Of a stretch of DNA of 64,000 nucleotides, positions 34,936-45,665 are shown one piece after another. The position numbers and the translations under genes are program-made. Every line of letters begins with the position of its first letter. Within the stretch, counting starts at the first letter, position 1. The notes beneath the pieces were generated by a model. That model was not told the DNA's origin. It was given only the letters and a program-made list of their open reading frames with translations, and did no database searches. The stretch is from Diadophis punctatus similis (taxonomy: Eukaryota > Chordata > Lepidosauria > Squamata > Dipsadidae), in NCBI GenBank assembly GCA_023053685.1, contig JALIGW010000025.1, forward strand, positions 10,123,953-10,187,952, read 5' to 3'.

Positions 34936-35010
34936 AGGTTGTTGATCACATAATAATAGATCCCACCTCCCCCCATTTTGCCCCCAATCATGTTCTTGAT
35001 TTTAATCTAT

Positions 35011-35012
<2 letters not shown>

Positions 35013-35064
<52 letters not shown>
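35013..35064. repeat. (GT)n microsatellite, SINE tail
   Basis: 26 uninterrupted GT units at the 3' end of the adjacent minus-strand SINE. Confidence 0.95.
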
Positions 35065-35066
<2 letters not shown>

Positions 35067-35294
35067 CTGTCGAGTCACCTAGTCGAGTCACCTGGTATAC
35101 CCAAATATGGGAGGGAGCATACTGCTTCCTTTTGCCTTTCAGCCCCACTCCAGGGGCCATCCAGGCTACAAACCATATTTTCAAACTTACAAAGAATTGA
35201 TAAAGAAATAAAGGGGGACTAGTATAGATCTATTTCAATCTATTTAGCTCTCATCAGCTAGCCATACCCTTCTAGGATTTGAACTTGTCTGTAA
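35065..35294 (-). mobile_element. tRNA-derived SINE with AC tail, diverged and interrupted
   Basis: GAAATAAAGGGGGACTAGTATAG, then CAATCTATTTAGCTCTCATC and GCTAGCCATACCCTTCTAGG match the complement of the SINE body at 27321-27515. A stretch at about 35070-35190 does not match and may be an insertion or a longer family variant. Confidence 0.55.
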
Positions 35295-35372
35295 GCTGCC
35301 CAGAGTTACCTTATGGCTAGATGGGTGGCCAATAAATTTTATAAAAAATAAAATAAATAAAATAAAATAAAA
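35295..35372 (+). repeat. Old LINE 3' tail (GCTGCCCAGAGTT type)
   Basis: AAGCTGCCCAGAGTTACCTT and AGATGGGTGGCCAATAAATT, then an AAAATAAATA tail. Confidence 0.55.
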
Positions 35373-35954
35373 TTTAAAACTACATCCTAACTTTTAGAGG
35401 TATCTGAAAACTGCACCCAGGATGAACTGGGACCCCAGATTGTTTCCATCTATTTTATGATGCCAGAGTGACTCAATTCTTAGCAGTTCATGTGTATATC
35501 CTTTGATCCATTTCTTAATCATGCAGATAGCCATACATAATGCTGAGACAAGTATGAGACTAAGGAGAAGCTTCTGTTATACAGACAGATGGCTGGGTCT
35601 AACCCAGGAATGATAGTATTACTTCTAGGGAAGACCAGAGTTGATGTTTTATTGCCTTGGCAATTAACAATCTGAATTTCCTTAATATCTGATTCTTTTT
35701 CTCCTCTTAGGTAACTTCATCAACTCATGCTACCTCCATGCATTCAGTGAAGTCTCTGAAATCTAAACAGTAGGCAGCCTTTAGCAGTTCAAATCATTAT
35801 GAATGGCTTTTTCAAACTATAAAGTGATAATGCATTAAGAGATGGGAATGGTGTCAACTTGCAAAGATTTCAAGTTGCCATAAGATGGAGAGGGGAACAG
35901 CTGATGTAGTAGCTGATTTTACTAACTGAAACTACATTCCACAAATGTTTCTTT
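35373..35954. other. Unassigned sequence
   Basis: No recognisable element. Confidence 0.35.
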
Positions 35955-36215
35955 TACTGATTGTGTCCTAGGTTACTGGAGTCAGAAGGAGGGTGTGGGG
36001 TTCACAACCTGCCAACGTGATTCATTGGAGAATGTGATTTATGACATGTCCAATGAAAAGGGGGGAATCAGGGTCATGAGGACACGCAGCCTCTGTGGCC
36101 TCAGTTCTGACTGCATCGGAGTGTTGCCGAAATGTCGCTCCTAATAAATCTTTATATTTCTTTTGGACTTTGGCTCATGGCTCAAGAATTAAATAGGGCT
36201 TCTTTCGGAAACTTC
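35955..36215 (+). repeat. Possible old LTR-like fragment
   Basis: A block with GAAATGTCGCTCCTAATAAA and a T-rich TTTATATTTCTTTTGG end resembles an LTR R/U5 with a polyadenylation signal. No paired LTR, TG/CA ends or duplication were found. Confidence 0.2.
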
Positions 36216-36754
36216 ATAAATGGTTTGATGGGAATGGTTTGGTTAGAATTTTTATAATTTCACAAGTTTTGACATCAATGTGCTTCTTCATGAATGCCTG
36301 TTTACTGATTATTGTGTGTAGAGCAGTGAATTATTTTCATCAATGGTTTTAAGACTTCTGGCTACAGACAGGTGAAAGATATTAATAGTTGAAAGATGTC
36401 CCTTTTTTGAGTAGCTCAGAACTTCAGTTGAATACCCTCATTTGGACTGAAACCATTTGGTGAAGGGGTGGATTGCCTGAGAAAATGTAATCAACTCTAT
36501 ATAACAGTATTCTTTATTTTTTCTAAAATGTCAATACCAAAGGTCCTCTTTGACTTAAGGCTATTATCATTTATAGTGCTATATGTCACATATCCAAAGG
36601 AAGATCCAGGGTATCGGTCACTTATTCTAACAAGCCTTGATAGTACACAGATGCTTTAGATATATAAAAAAGTTTTTGAGTAAACTTCACAGTTTTAGGT
36701 GAATTCTTCCTTAGCTGTTGTATATTTTGATTTTTCTATGTATGATGTTTTTAA
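36216..36754. other. Unassigned sequence
   Basis: No recognisable element. Confidence 0.35.
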
Positions 36755-36845
36755 TAAGATTGTTAGTCACCTAGGGCCACTTGCTGAAATAGTGGCCATA
36801 AAATTGAATGAATGAATTAATTAATTAACAAACAAATGAATGAAT
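36755..36845 (+). repeat. Old LINE 3' tail with GAAT-type tail
   Basis: TTAGTCACCTAGGGCCACTT and GTGGCCATAAAATTG followed by AATGAATGAATTAATTAATT fits a degraded LINE terminus. Confidence 0.4.
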
Positions 36846-36919
36846 TCATCATGTAAAACAGTTAAAAATCAAGGTCAATAAACAAGGATAGTTTTGCAAA
36901 GAAGGAGTGAGATTCTGAA

Positions 36920-37200
36920 ACTATTTATCTTAGAATCAAAACAGTTAACAGATACTTTAGAGGTCATCTAGTCCATTCCTCTGCTCAGTATTGGATTCAT
37001 TAAAATTTCTCTGACCAAGGACCAGCCTGGTTTTATATGCAGACATGTAGTGAAGAAGAATTCACCAATTCAAATGGTAGCCTATTCCATTGTCTAACAT
37101 TTAGGAAGTTCCTTCCAATGAGTAGCATCAAGTTAAGCAAGTCTCATAGCAATTCCATTAGATCCATTCATATGTTAAAATTTCTCCAGTTAAAACATAT
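36920..37200 (-). repeat. CR1 LINE 3' region, old
   Basis: ACTTTAGAGGTCATCTAGTCC and TCCTCTGCTCAGTATTGGA are the complement of the CR1 end. The continuing GGTAGCCTATTCCATTGTCT and AGGAAGTTCCTTCCAATGAG fit further 3' UTR. Confidence 0.6.
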
Positions 37201-37464
37201 ACTTCTGCCTTACTATATTTCAGTATTTTCACAGAATTTGTATAATGTTCATTATATTTTCACTGAGTACTATTTATTTTCAATCCCACTGTTTTAGATA
37301 TCACTATTATTCCAATACAGACATTTCTCCCAACATTTCCTCACTTCAAGTTCATGTAACCATTCTTATTTTAATTCCATTCGCTATGTTATCGGCTTCT
37401 TGTTTAGCCCTCTTCACCCCATCCATTTTTAAAAACTGCTCTGCATTTTCCTCTTCCACTTTTT

Positions 37465-38136
37465 CAGATAGTCCTTTTTTAAACAACCGTAACTGGGACT
37501 GGAATTTCTGTTGCTAAGCAAAATGGTCATTAGGTAAAAAATCATGAGACTACACTGTTTAGCAGTGGCAGTTCTGGTAATCCTGGTTGCAGTCAATAGG
37601 CAAGGACCAGGGGTGGGTTGCTCTCAGTTCGGACTGGTTCTTAGAACCAGTAGCGGCGGCGGCGGGAGGCTCCTCCCACCAGCCCGGGACGCTTCTGTGC
37701 AGAAGCATCGTGCGCGCAAGCGCGCATCCAAACCAGTAGCAAAAATATTTACAAGCCATCACTGGCAAGGACTGTGCTTTATTTGGTGAGGACCTCCTGC
37801 TTATTGCACTCACCTCCAGTTCAGTTCACCCCATCAATCTCTTCCCTATCTCTATCCTTTTCACCATCCTGGAACAAGATGTCAAAAGTCATCTGGGGGC
37901 CAGGGGGGGGGCAGCAGGGGTAGGTAATGGTGGTGGAGTTCAGGGCAGCCAAAAGGGTAGGGATGGACAAAGATTGGCAGGTGGGGTTGTTTAAGTACAC
38001 AACTGTGGTCATCAAAATGAACGTGCTGTTAAGTGGCCAGATTTTGATAAAGTGACTGCAGGAGTACCACAATGGGTGTAACCATCATAACTTCAAATGG
38101 TCGCTGAATGAATGGTCATTAAGCAAGGACTATCTG
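37465..38136. mobile_element. TA-flanked MITE, old copy, split by a hAT element
   Basis: CAGATAGTCCTTTTTTAAAC begins it, and TTAAGCAAGGACTATCTG ends it with TA following. Interior words TTGCTAAGCAAAATGGTCAT and GAATGAATGGTCATTAAGC match the family. It is clearly more diverged than copies A to D. The hAT MITE at 37608-37764 interrupts it. Confidence 0.62.
37608..37764. mobile_element. hAT-type MITE, ACCGGT family, short form
   Basis: It starts CAGGGGTGGGTTGCTCTC and ends ACAAGCCATCACTG, with the duplication GCAAGGAC (37600-37607 and 37765-37772). It contains GAACCAGTAGCGGCGGCGGC and GTGCGCGCAAGCGCGC. Confidence 0.87.
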
Positions 38137-38149
38137 TAATGTTAACCCC

Positions 38150-38520
38150 CCATTGCTCTCTGACAACGTTTTTGCAACTATATGTCACAAAGGGAGAGAT
38201 ATGACATCATCTATCTCCAGTCTCCATAGGTGTAGAGCTGCTGGAAGGACTATGTTGTATAGTCCTTCCAGCAGCTCTACACCTATTGGCACTACTCAGG
38301 TGACCCTGAGGACACAGATAGACCTCCAAGTGGCCTCAACAACTCTCTAATAAAAGAATGCAAATGCCCAGCTGTCTGCAAGGAATATCAATCTTTCTAT
38401 TCCCCACCATCCAGTCAGAGCTGAAGAAGCTTCTTGGATGAGAAGTGAAATGTCTTCAAAGAAAAAACAAGAAAGTCCAGTTGCCTCCTGAAAAAAGCAC
38501 CTTTGGGTTTTGCAAAGGTG
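38150..38520 (+). repeat. Penelope-like retroelement tail (tentative) with a perfect palindrome
   Basis: The block GAAGAAGCTTCTTGGATGAG followed by GAAATGTCTTCAAAGAAAAA and AGTCCAGTTGCCTCCTGAAA is a sequence I recall from the ends of vertebrate Penelope-like elements. Upstream, 38226-38253 and 38259-38286 form a perfect 28-bp inverted repeat with a 5-base loop. No reverse transcriptase or GIY-YIG code is present. The family name is from memory and could be wrong. Confidence 0.4.
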
Positions 38521-38848
38521 TATATTTTTTTCAATGCATATTATATAGTATCCCTCCGTCATCTTTATTTTTTGCAGCAATCACCAAATGTATTGGGGTT
38601 TTTTTATCCATTGTCTGTTTCATTTAATAATTCTGGGCATCCTTCCCCCGCTGTTAGAATAACTTTGTGGCATTCTGAAACATAATTTCCACTTCAGTAT
38701 CTTCTCTTCTTATATCTGTCTTCCATTGATTCTGTTGAAAGATTAATGTATGTACTGATATTGTTTCATACAAGGGTTATAGTTTCTTTTCCAGCAATCA
38801 TTATATTTTTAGTTTTACTTCTTGCAGCTCAGTCTCTAAGATATTATA

Positions 38849-39214
38849 GAATAGAATAGAATTCTTTATTGGCCAAGTGTGATTGGACACACAAGGAATT
38901 TGTCTTTGGTGCATATGCTCTCAGTGTACATAAAAGAAAAGATACATTTGTCAAGAATCATGAGGTACAACACTTAATGATTGTCATAGGGTTCAAATAA
39001 GCAATCAGGAAACAATCAATATTAATATAAATTGTAAGGATGCAAGCAACAAGTTACAGTCATACAGTCATAAGTGGGAGGAGATGGGTGATAGGAACGA
39101 TGAGAAGACTAATAGTAATAGTAATGCAGCCTTAGTGAATAGTTTGACAGGGAATTATTTGTTTAGCAGAGTGATGGCGTTCGGGGAAAAAACTGTTCTT
39201 GTGTCTAGTTGTCT
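38849..39214 (-). mobile_element. L3/CR1-type LINE 3' end (snake type), short copy
   Basis: AGAATAGAATAGAATTCTTT and then GGCCAAGTGTGATTGGACAC match the copy at 13222-13965 almost base for base over about 365 bp. It breaks off at about 39214. The pentamer tail has only about three units here, against dozens in the other copy. Confidence 0.8.
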
Positions 39215-39506
39215 TATTTATTCTTGGAACTCTGAATATCCAATAACTGTTTTCTAAAATATCTCATCTTGTTCACATCTATTCATTCATTGTACCCAAG
39301 AGTCAGTCATGGAACCAAAATACCCCCCCCACACACACACAGAGCCATCCCTCTCACACACACACTCTTACTCCAGATAGCATTCATTCAACATGTTGCA
39401 CATAATTCATCTCTGATTCTGCAATTATTACATTTAACTGGACAATTCACTGCAGTTATCATGAACATATGAAGTCCTATTTTCATCGGCGTCCACAGCA
39501 ACATAG

Positions 39507-39751
39507 ATAGCAATAGCAATTGCACTTAGACTTATATACCGCTTCATAGTGCTTTACAGCCCTCTCTAAGCGGTTTACAGAGTCAGCATATTGCCCCCAA
39601 CAATCTGGGTCCTCAGTTTACCAACCTCAGAAGGATGCAAGGCTGAGTCAACCTTGAGCCGGTAAGATTCGAACTGCCAAATTGCAAGCAACCGGCAATC
39701 AATAAAAGTAGCCTGCAGTACTGCACTCTAACCACTGTCCACCATGGCTCT
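39507..39751 (-). mobile_element. tRNA-derived SINE (AGTGCTATTGCTAT tail)
   Basis: On the plus strand: ATAGCAATAGCAATTGCACT, CAACAATCTGGGTCCTCAGT, AAGATTCGAACTGCCAAATT (B-box complement) and CTAACCACTGTCCACCATGG (A-box complement). Full length. Confidence 0.82.
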
Positions 39752-39961
39752 AAGACCAATTCATGAACTCTGACATACATTTAGCTGTTTCATTTGAATT
39801 AATAATACACTGACACTTATTTCACTGTTGCTTTTATTCCCCCCCCCCTTTTTTAAATTCCAAATTTACTTTACCACCTTAGTTTCTCCTGATGGACTAC
39901 CATACAAATATCAAGCAGATTTAACCTTGCTTAGCTTTTTAAAATCATCCAGGTTAGATTA

Positions 39962-40264
39962 CCGTATTTATCGGCGTATAACACGCACCGGCTTATAACA
40001 CGCACCCCCATTTTAACAATAAAATTTGAGTAAAAATTTTTTTAATTAAAAATAAATGACTTGGAATGTCTGAACTTAATGTTGGATTCATATTTATAAC
40101 ATTATAACATGAACTATAACATTAACTCCTCTTATAAGGCAAATATGAAATGAAAAAGCACCTCTTTGAATGAAAAAAGAATTGCTTTCTGGGAAACCAA
40201 AAAATTCTTCATCTTCACTTTCCTACCATCTTTCTTTTTCTTTCTGTCTTCCTTCTTTCCTAAC

Positions 40265-40333
<69 letters not shown>

Positions 40334-40563
40334 TGTTTTTTCCTTCTTTCTTTCTTTCTTTCTGTCTGTCTGTCTTTCTTTCTTTTTTTTCTGTCTGTCT
40401 TCCTTCCTTCCTAACTTCTTTCTTTCTTTCTTTCTTTCTGTCTTCTTTCTTCTTCTTTCCTTCCTTCCTAACATCTCTTTTTCTTTCTTTCTGTCTTCCC
40501 TCCTTCCTAACATCTTTCTTTTTCTTTCTTTCTGTCTTCCTTCCTTTCTAACTTCTTTCTTTT

Positions 40564-40647
<84 letters not shown>

Positions 40648-41562
40648 TCCGTCTGTCTGTCTGTCTTCTTTCTTCTTCTTTCTCCTTCCTTCCTTCCTTC
40701 CTTCCTTCCTTCCTTCCTTCCTTCCTTCCTTCCTTCCTTCCTTCCTTCCTTCCTTCCTTCCTTCTGTCTTTCTCCCTGTTGGAGAAAGAAGGAACCTCTG
40801 TTGCCGTCTCCCGCGGGGCTGCAGCCATCCGACTGAGTCCCCGACCGTGGCAGCATCCCTGCTGTTCTCCGGCCAAGCGGCTGAAGGAGCCCTGGAGCCG
40901 CCCTGCATCTCGGTCTCTTGGGGCTTGTCCGGCAGCCTGCTGGGAAGGCTGCGACGCAGGGAGGGAAGGAGCTGCTATTGCCGCTCCGGCATGTCTCTGT
41001 GGCTGCACTGGGGAGCCGCGTCCTTGTTAACAATGGAGAAGCTGCGCGGAGCAGAGGCACCTGGTGAGCGAGGTGAGTGGCTGCATCGGCGGCAGGCTCC
41101 TGCCCGCGTCTCCCACCCGCCTGCCCACCTCTTGCCTTAGCATTTAAAAGAATGAGAGGCGGGCGGGCGGGAGACGTGGGCAGGAGCCTGCCGCCGATGT
41201 AGCCACTCGCCTAGCTCGCCAGGCGCCTCTGGTCCGCGCAGCTTCTCCATTGTTAACAAGGACGCGGCTCCCCGGTCAGCCACAGAGACATGCCGGAGCG
41301 GCAATAGCAGCTCCTTCCCTCCCTGCGTCGCAGCCTTCCCAGCAGGCTGCCGGACAAGCCCCAAGAGACTGAGATGCAGGGCGGTGTCAGGGCTCCAGGG
41401 CTCCTTCGGCCGCTTGGCCGGAGAACAGCAGGGATGTGCCCGCCCGTTTTTGAGCTGCCCCCAGAGCGGTGAATCAGCTGGGACCCGGCGTATAACACGC
41501 AGGTAGAGTTTTGGCTTGTAATTTTAGTTTTAAAACTGCGTGGTATACGCCAATAAATACGG
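39962..41562. mobile_element. TA-flanked element with giant internal hairpin and CTTT expansion
   Basis: The ends CCGTATTTATCGGCGTATAA and ACGCCAATAAATACGG are inverted repeats flanked by TA (39960-39961 and 41563-41564). Next to the ends are ACACGCACC-type repeats. Inside are a ~510-bp CTTT/CTTC array and a CpG-rich long inverted repeat with arms of about 285 bp (about 40850-41135 and 41151-41437). Each arm contains AACAATGGAGAAGCTGCGCG and nearby splice-donor-like GAGGTGAGTGG (left arm). No transposase is encoded. Confidence 0.75.
40262..40774. repeat. (CTTT)n/(CTTC)n microsatellite
   Basis: A polypyrimidine array with CTTT, CTGT and CTTC variants and several CTAACATC interruptions. The long Phe/Leu/Ser frames across it, and Lys/Glu/Arg frames on the other strand, are artefacts. 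Confidence 0.95.
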
Positions 41563-41608
41563 TAAGTAAAGTCAGACTGAAAGGGGTTAAAAGGATTTTT
41601 TTAAAAAA

Positions 41609-41800
41609 ATAGCAACAGCAAACATATACCACTTTGTAGTATACGGTTTACAGAGTCGAACTATTGCCTGTAACAATCTGGGTCCTCATTTTACTGACCT
41701 TGGAAGGCTGATGAACCTTGAGCCGATCAGGATCAAACTGCTGGCAGTTGGCAGAATTAGCCTGCAATACTGCATTCTAACTGCTGCGCCACCATGTCTA
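41609..41800 (-). mobile_element. tRNA-derived SINE, diverged
   Basis: On the plus strand AATAGCAACAGCAAACATAT, CAATCTGGGTCCTCATTTTA and AACTGCTGCGCCACCATGTC match the SINE family; the B-box region is deleted or mutated. Confidence 0.7.
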
Positions 41801-41989
41801 CCTACATAGGAGAAGAATGGCTCATAGATTACTGTGGATTATTATTAGAGTGACATTGAACATTATCGGGTGTAAATAATGAATAGGGTTTTTTAAAAAA
41901 TAAACAGCACATTTTAAAATTATGATTCCCTGCCAGTTTCAGATAGTCCATGTAAAAGAAGTGGCAGGTGTTTTTGATGTTTGACAGCA

Positions 41990-42280
41990 TGGCATGACTT
42001 GTTTAGTATTTTTGATAGAGGAATCAATGACAAAGAGTAGTGGTGAGAGTGAGTCTCCTTTATGTGAGTCTCCTTGAAATATTATTATTGTAATGGTTGG
42101 CCACATAGACAGCCAGATTTTGGATTGGATTTGGCATTCTTATCCACCTATTGAGTCCTTTCTAAGGACCTTAGATAGGCAGCTGTTGTTGTTTGATGGG
42201 TTTAAAGATATTGTCACAAGATGTAAGTTGTCCTAAGTAAAGCTGCCTTTTGCAATTGACTCATGGTTGTTTTGTCAATG
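41990..42280. repeat. Interspersed repeat of unknown family
   Basis: GTAATGGTTGGCCACATAGA, CACCTATTGAGTCCTTTCTA and ATTGTCACAAGATGTAAGTT look familiar as a reptile repeat, but I cannot name it or define its ends. Confidence 0.3.
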
Positions 42281-42285
42281 CGATT

Positions 42286-42560
42286 CAGAGGTGGGTTCCT
42301 GCTGGTTCAGACCGGTTCTTTAGAACTGGTAGTGGGAATTTCCCCCCACTCGCCAAACCGGCAGCGATGGCCGGCTGGACACGCCATAGGTGCCGCCATC
42401 TTGTTTTTCACTTCTGCGCACCCATAGAAGCTGTTTTTCACTTCTGCGCATGCGCAGAAGCTGGGTTTTCAGCACTGTGCGTTCGCTCGCCCCCGCGCAG
42501 CGCACAGCACACAACGCGCACATGCCCACGCTTTGGGATTGCACCCCAGGGGCCTATCAC
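42286..42560. mobile_element. ACCGGT-family MITE, right end missing
   Basis: It starts CAGAGGTGGGTTCCTGCTGG and continues TTCAGACCGGTTCTTTAGAA. The interior has TTCTGCGCATGCGCAGAAGC. No matching right terminus or duplication was found, so the copy is truncated or rearranged. Confidence 0.6.
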
Positions 42561-42694
42561 TATTCATGCTATTTCTGCTTTCTTTTGCCATGGTCATTCT
42601 ACTTCTATTTGCAGGTCCTTACATTTTGTGATTTTGTCCGGTTCTTTCTCTTCTATTTTGCTGTCTCCAGGCACTGCCACATCTACTATCTAGA

Positions 42695-42755
42695 CTCCTC
42701 CTCCTCCTCCTCCTCCTCCTCCTCCTCCTCCTCCTCCTCCTCCTCCTCCTCCTCC
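42695..42755. repeat. (CTC)n microsatellite
   Basis: About 20 CTC triplets; the poly-Ser frame across it is an artefact. Confidence 0.95.
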
Positions 42756-43207
42756 CCAGAATATTCTTTTTCAGGGACTCTGAATAACTGCTAACTATAG
42801 AATTGTCATTAAGAAAAGACTTACCTTTTCTCTCTCCCTGTTCCTCCCCATTCCATCCAAATTGTCTTCATTTATCTCATTAACCAGGCTCACTTAAAAA
42901 GTTCTCAGGATATAGCAAGCAAAGCTTTGAGATCAATCCAAAAGCAGAATCACCTGTGGAGCAATATAGTAAACGGATTGAGCAAGAACCCAAAGCATCT
43001 GCTGAAAACTTTCAAAAGCTAACGCAGGCATCACAGTACCATGATGCCTAGAAGTAATTTCAAAAGTCCCTGAGGCCTGCTGAGATATTTCCCACCCTTA
43101 AAAGTCTGATGTACTGTATGATTCCTCTGATGTGTCAAATAGTTCATCTCCAAATTGTCTTCCTATTTTCTGTTAGCTAAATTTCAAGAACAACTAATAG
43201 CAGGCTT

Positions 43208-43208
<1 letters not shown>
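42756..43208. other. Unassigned sequence
   Basis: No recognisable element. Confidence 0.35.

Positions 43209-43252
<44 letters not shown>
43209..43252. repeat. (GT)n microsatellite
   Basis: 22 GT units, not adjacent to a recognised repeat. Confidence 0.95.
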
Positions 43253-43259
<7 letters not shown>

Positions 43260-43948
43260 ATTGCTTCGATGGAGAAGGTGGGGGGATCAACCAAGTCCAA
43301 AAAGTTCTCTCCTGGGTCATGTACAGGTGAATATAAATGGTAGTCAGGGAGATGCAGTTTAGTTTAGCCCAGAAGTCAAGATCACATACCTGAGTTTTTT
43401 TAAAAAAAGGTAATTCAGATTAAAGGCAGTGGGATATACAACTGAGGCTAAACAATATTCTGATTATGGCTGTGAGGAAATAATGTATAATTCTGTGCTG
43501 AAACTCGCAAGCAACATTCCTGAGTTTTCTCCACTGTAGTTTACTCTTTCTATAGCTTTCTGAAATGGTAACTCAGACGGCATAAAAAAAAGAACTCCAT
43601 TCCTGTGTTTCTGTCAACAATTGAGCTCAAACTGATCAAATCATAAAAAATGTGAAGATTTTCTTCCTTCTTGTCAAGCTAGTAGAATCCAGTGTCATCT
43701 ATTGATTGGTAATAAAGACAAGAGAGGTCTGAACAATGGGAATAGTAAGAGATTAATATAAAACATACCGATATATGGCAACATTATATAATTTATGGTA
43801 CTGATTACATAATATTAACCAAACAACATATGAGTTGTTAAATATACCATTAACCAAATATCTCTTATCTCGCTGGTTATATCATTTGTAGTTACATTAA
43901 ATTATCTTGGTTAGCCTATATTGGTATGACTCAAGCCTGTGTAAAATA
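43253..43948. other. Unassigned sequence
   Basis: AT-rich DNA; nothing recognised. Confidence 0.35.

Positions 43949-44036
<88 letters not shown>
43949..44036. repeat. (CTAT)n microsatellite, likely LINE tail
   Basis: 22 CTAT units that run straight into the LINE-like 3' end at 44037. Confidence 0.95.
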
Positions 44037-44040
<4 letters not shown>

Positions 44041-44280
44041 GTCAAAACATGTACAAGATAGCAGGTATGGTATAAACATAAACAATAGCAAAGTAGGTAT
44101 AGGTAAATTTGGACAATAGGACAGTAGGACAAGGACGGTAGGCATGATGGTGCACTTATGCACGCCCCTTACAGACCTCCTAGGAATGAGGTGAGGTCGA
44201 CTGTAGTCAGTCTAAGGTTAAAGTTTTTGGGGTTTGGGGAAGAACTTTCTGGGACTTAACCTAATATTTAAGATTCTTCT
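44037..44280 (-). repeat. LINE-like 3' end, unnamed family
   Basis: TTTGTCAAAACATGTACAAG and CATGATGGTGCACTTATGCA, with GGTGAGGTCGACTGTAGTCA, look like a LINE 3' UTR whose tail is the CTAT array, by analogy with the L3 copies. No coding remnant supports this. Confidence 0.4.
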
Positions 44281-44401
44281 GCCTGGCTCTTTGTCATCAC
44301 AATTGCTCTGCAAAGGTGATGCTGAGAGATACTGGAAAGGTAAAGCTTGTTCAAGAATCATAATGGTTGAATTGGGATTTGGAACTAGAATTCCTCTAGG
44401 C

Positions 44402-44536
44402 CAGGGGTAGGCAAAGTTGGCTCTTCTATGACTCATGGACTTCAACTCCCAGAATTCCTAAGCTAGCATGATTGACTCAGAAATTCTGGGAGTTGAAGTC
44501 CATGAGTCATAGAAGAGCCAACTTTGCCTACCCCTG
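44402..44536. mobile_element. hAT-type foldback MITE (GGGGTAGGCAAAG family)
   Basis: A 135-bp near-perfect palindrome from CAGGGGTAGGCAAAGTTGGC to AACTTTGCCTACCCCTG, with the perfect duplication CTCTAGGC (44394-44401 and 44537-44544). The arms carry GACTTCAACTCCCAGAATTC, shared with the MITEs at 19356 and 49709, which indicates common ancestry of three subfamilies. Confidence 0.9.
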
Positions 44537-44544
44537 CTCTAGGC

Positions 44545-45332
44545 TAATTCAGCATACCTATCACTGTGCAGACTGACCCCCACTGCCATAATTTGCCCAC
44601 CATAGTGGACTTCTTAGTACTTTCAAATAGCTCTCTTTTTCTAGTCCTAGGTGAAAAAATGAAAAGGCTTAGGTTACAGGCTATAGTTATTTCCAAATAA
44701 GCCAATAAGTCTTGCCACACAGCGGGCATATGTACAACTGTATGATTAGTGAGTCTTGGAATGGTCATCAGTGCCCTGTGAATAAATGAATGGCTACAAG
44801 TTGTGTAATGAAAACAGCACCAGGTGGTGCTTCAGGGTGTAAATCCTATGTTATCAAATAAAAGGAAAACCAGAAAGGAAAACCACCCCCTGAGTTATTT
44901 TTACAGAGTTCTACTCAATGCAATTTCCCTCTAAATCTGTTTTCTACCCAAAGTAGATGGAATCAAGCCATAATAATTGTTCAAATGTCAATTCTTCTCT
45001 GTAATCACAACTCCTCTCGGTTTGCACAGATGTTCCACTGCATATAATTAAAGCTGAACTCAAAACAGGCAGGGTGAAATAGCACAGGAACAGATTGCAA
45101 TGCAATCTTGTAAGTGATGTATAGGTAAGAAGACTGAAGTCAAGGATTTATACCAATAATATAAAGCAGTGACTGTAACGTTTAAACAGTCAAGCCTTCA
45201 GAATGATCCTTATCCTGAGCAGCTGGAAGTTGCTGTTGAGTTTGCAGGAAGTAAACAAGGGAAGGAATGGAAGCAAACAAAGGACAGAATGGTATTTGGT
45301 ATCCAAGGTCCTTGAAGGAAGGAATTCTGAGG
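44545..45332. other. Unassigned sequence
   Basis: No recognised element or exon. Confidence 0.35.
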
Positions 45333-45340
45333 GCCTGGAT

Positions 45341-45657
45341 CAGGGGTGGGTTCTAACTTACCTCGCTGCCAGTTCGCTTCCTCCCGCGCCACATGTGCAG
45401 TGGCAAAAAATCCAATTTTTTTTTAAAAGCCAAAAACAAGATGGTGACCCATGCATAGTGCTGAAAATTCGGCTTCTGCGCATGCTCAGAAGAAAAAATA
45501 ATAATATTTTTTTTTAAAAAAATAAAAAATAAATAAAAAATAAAAAAAAGATGGCAGCGCCCACGGACCGGCACCGACTGAACCAGTTCGATGACATCAC
45601 CAGCGCGTCACTACCGGTTTGGGTGAACCGGTCCAAACTGGGAGGAACCCACCTCTG
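45341..45657. mobile_element. hAT-type MITE, ACCGGT family
   Basis: CAGGGGTGGGTTCTAACTTA to GGAGGAACCCACCTCTG, flanked by GCCTGGAT (45333-45340 and 45658-45665). It has CTACCGGTTTGGGTGAACCG near its right end, CTGCGCATGCTCAGAAG inside, and an A-rich insertion at about 45490-45550. Confidence 0.9.
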
Positions 45658-45665
45658 GCCTGGAT

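Noticed and set aside
38405..38460. Hammerhead ribozyme at the Penelope-like tail (GGATGAGAAGTGAAATGTC)
   Set aside because: It resembles CTGATGA...GAAA, but the CTGA core is changed to TGGA, so the conserved catalytic core is not intact.
40170..41060. A 286-codon frame that looks like a membrane-rich protein
   Set aside because: The Phe/Leu/Ser part is the CTTT microsatellite. Only the hairpin arm deserves attention, and that is listed as a separate finding.
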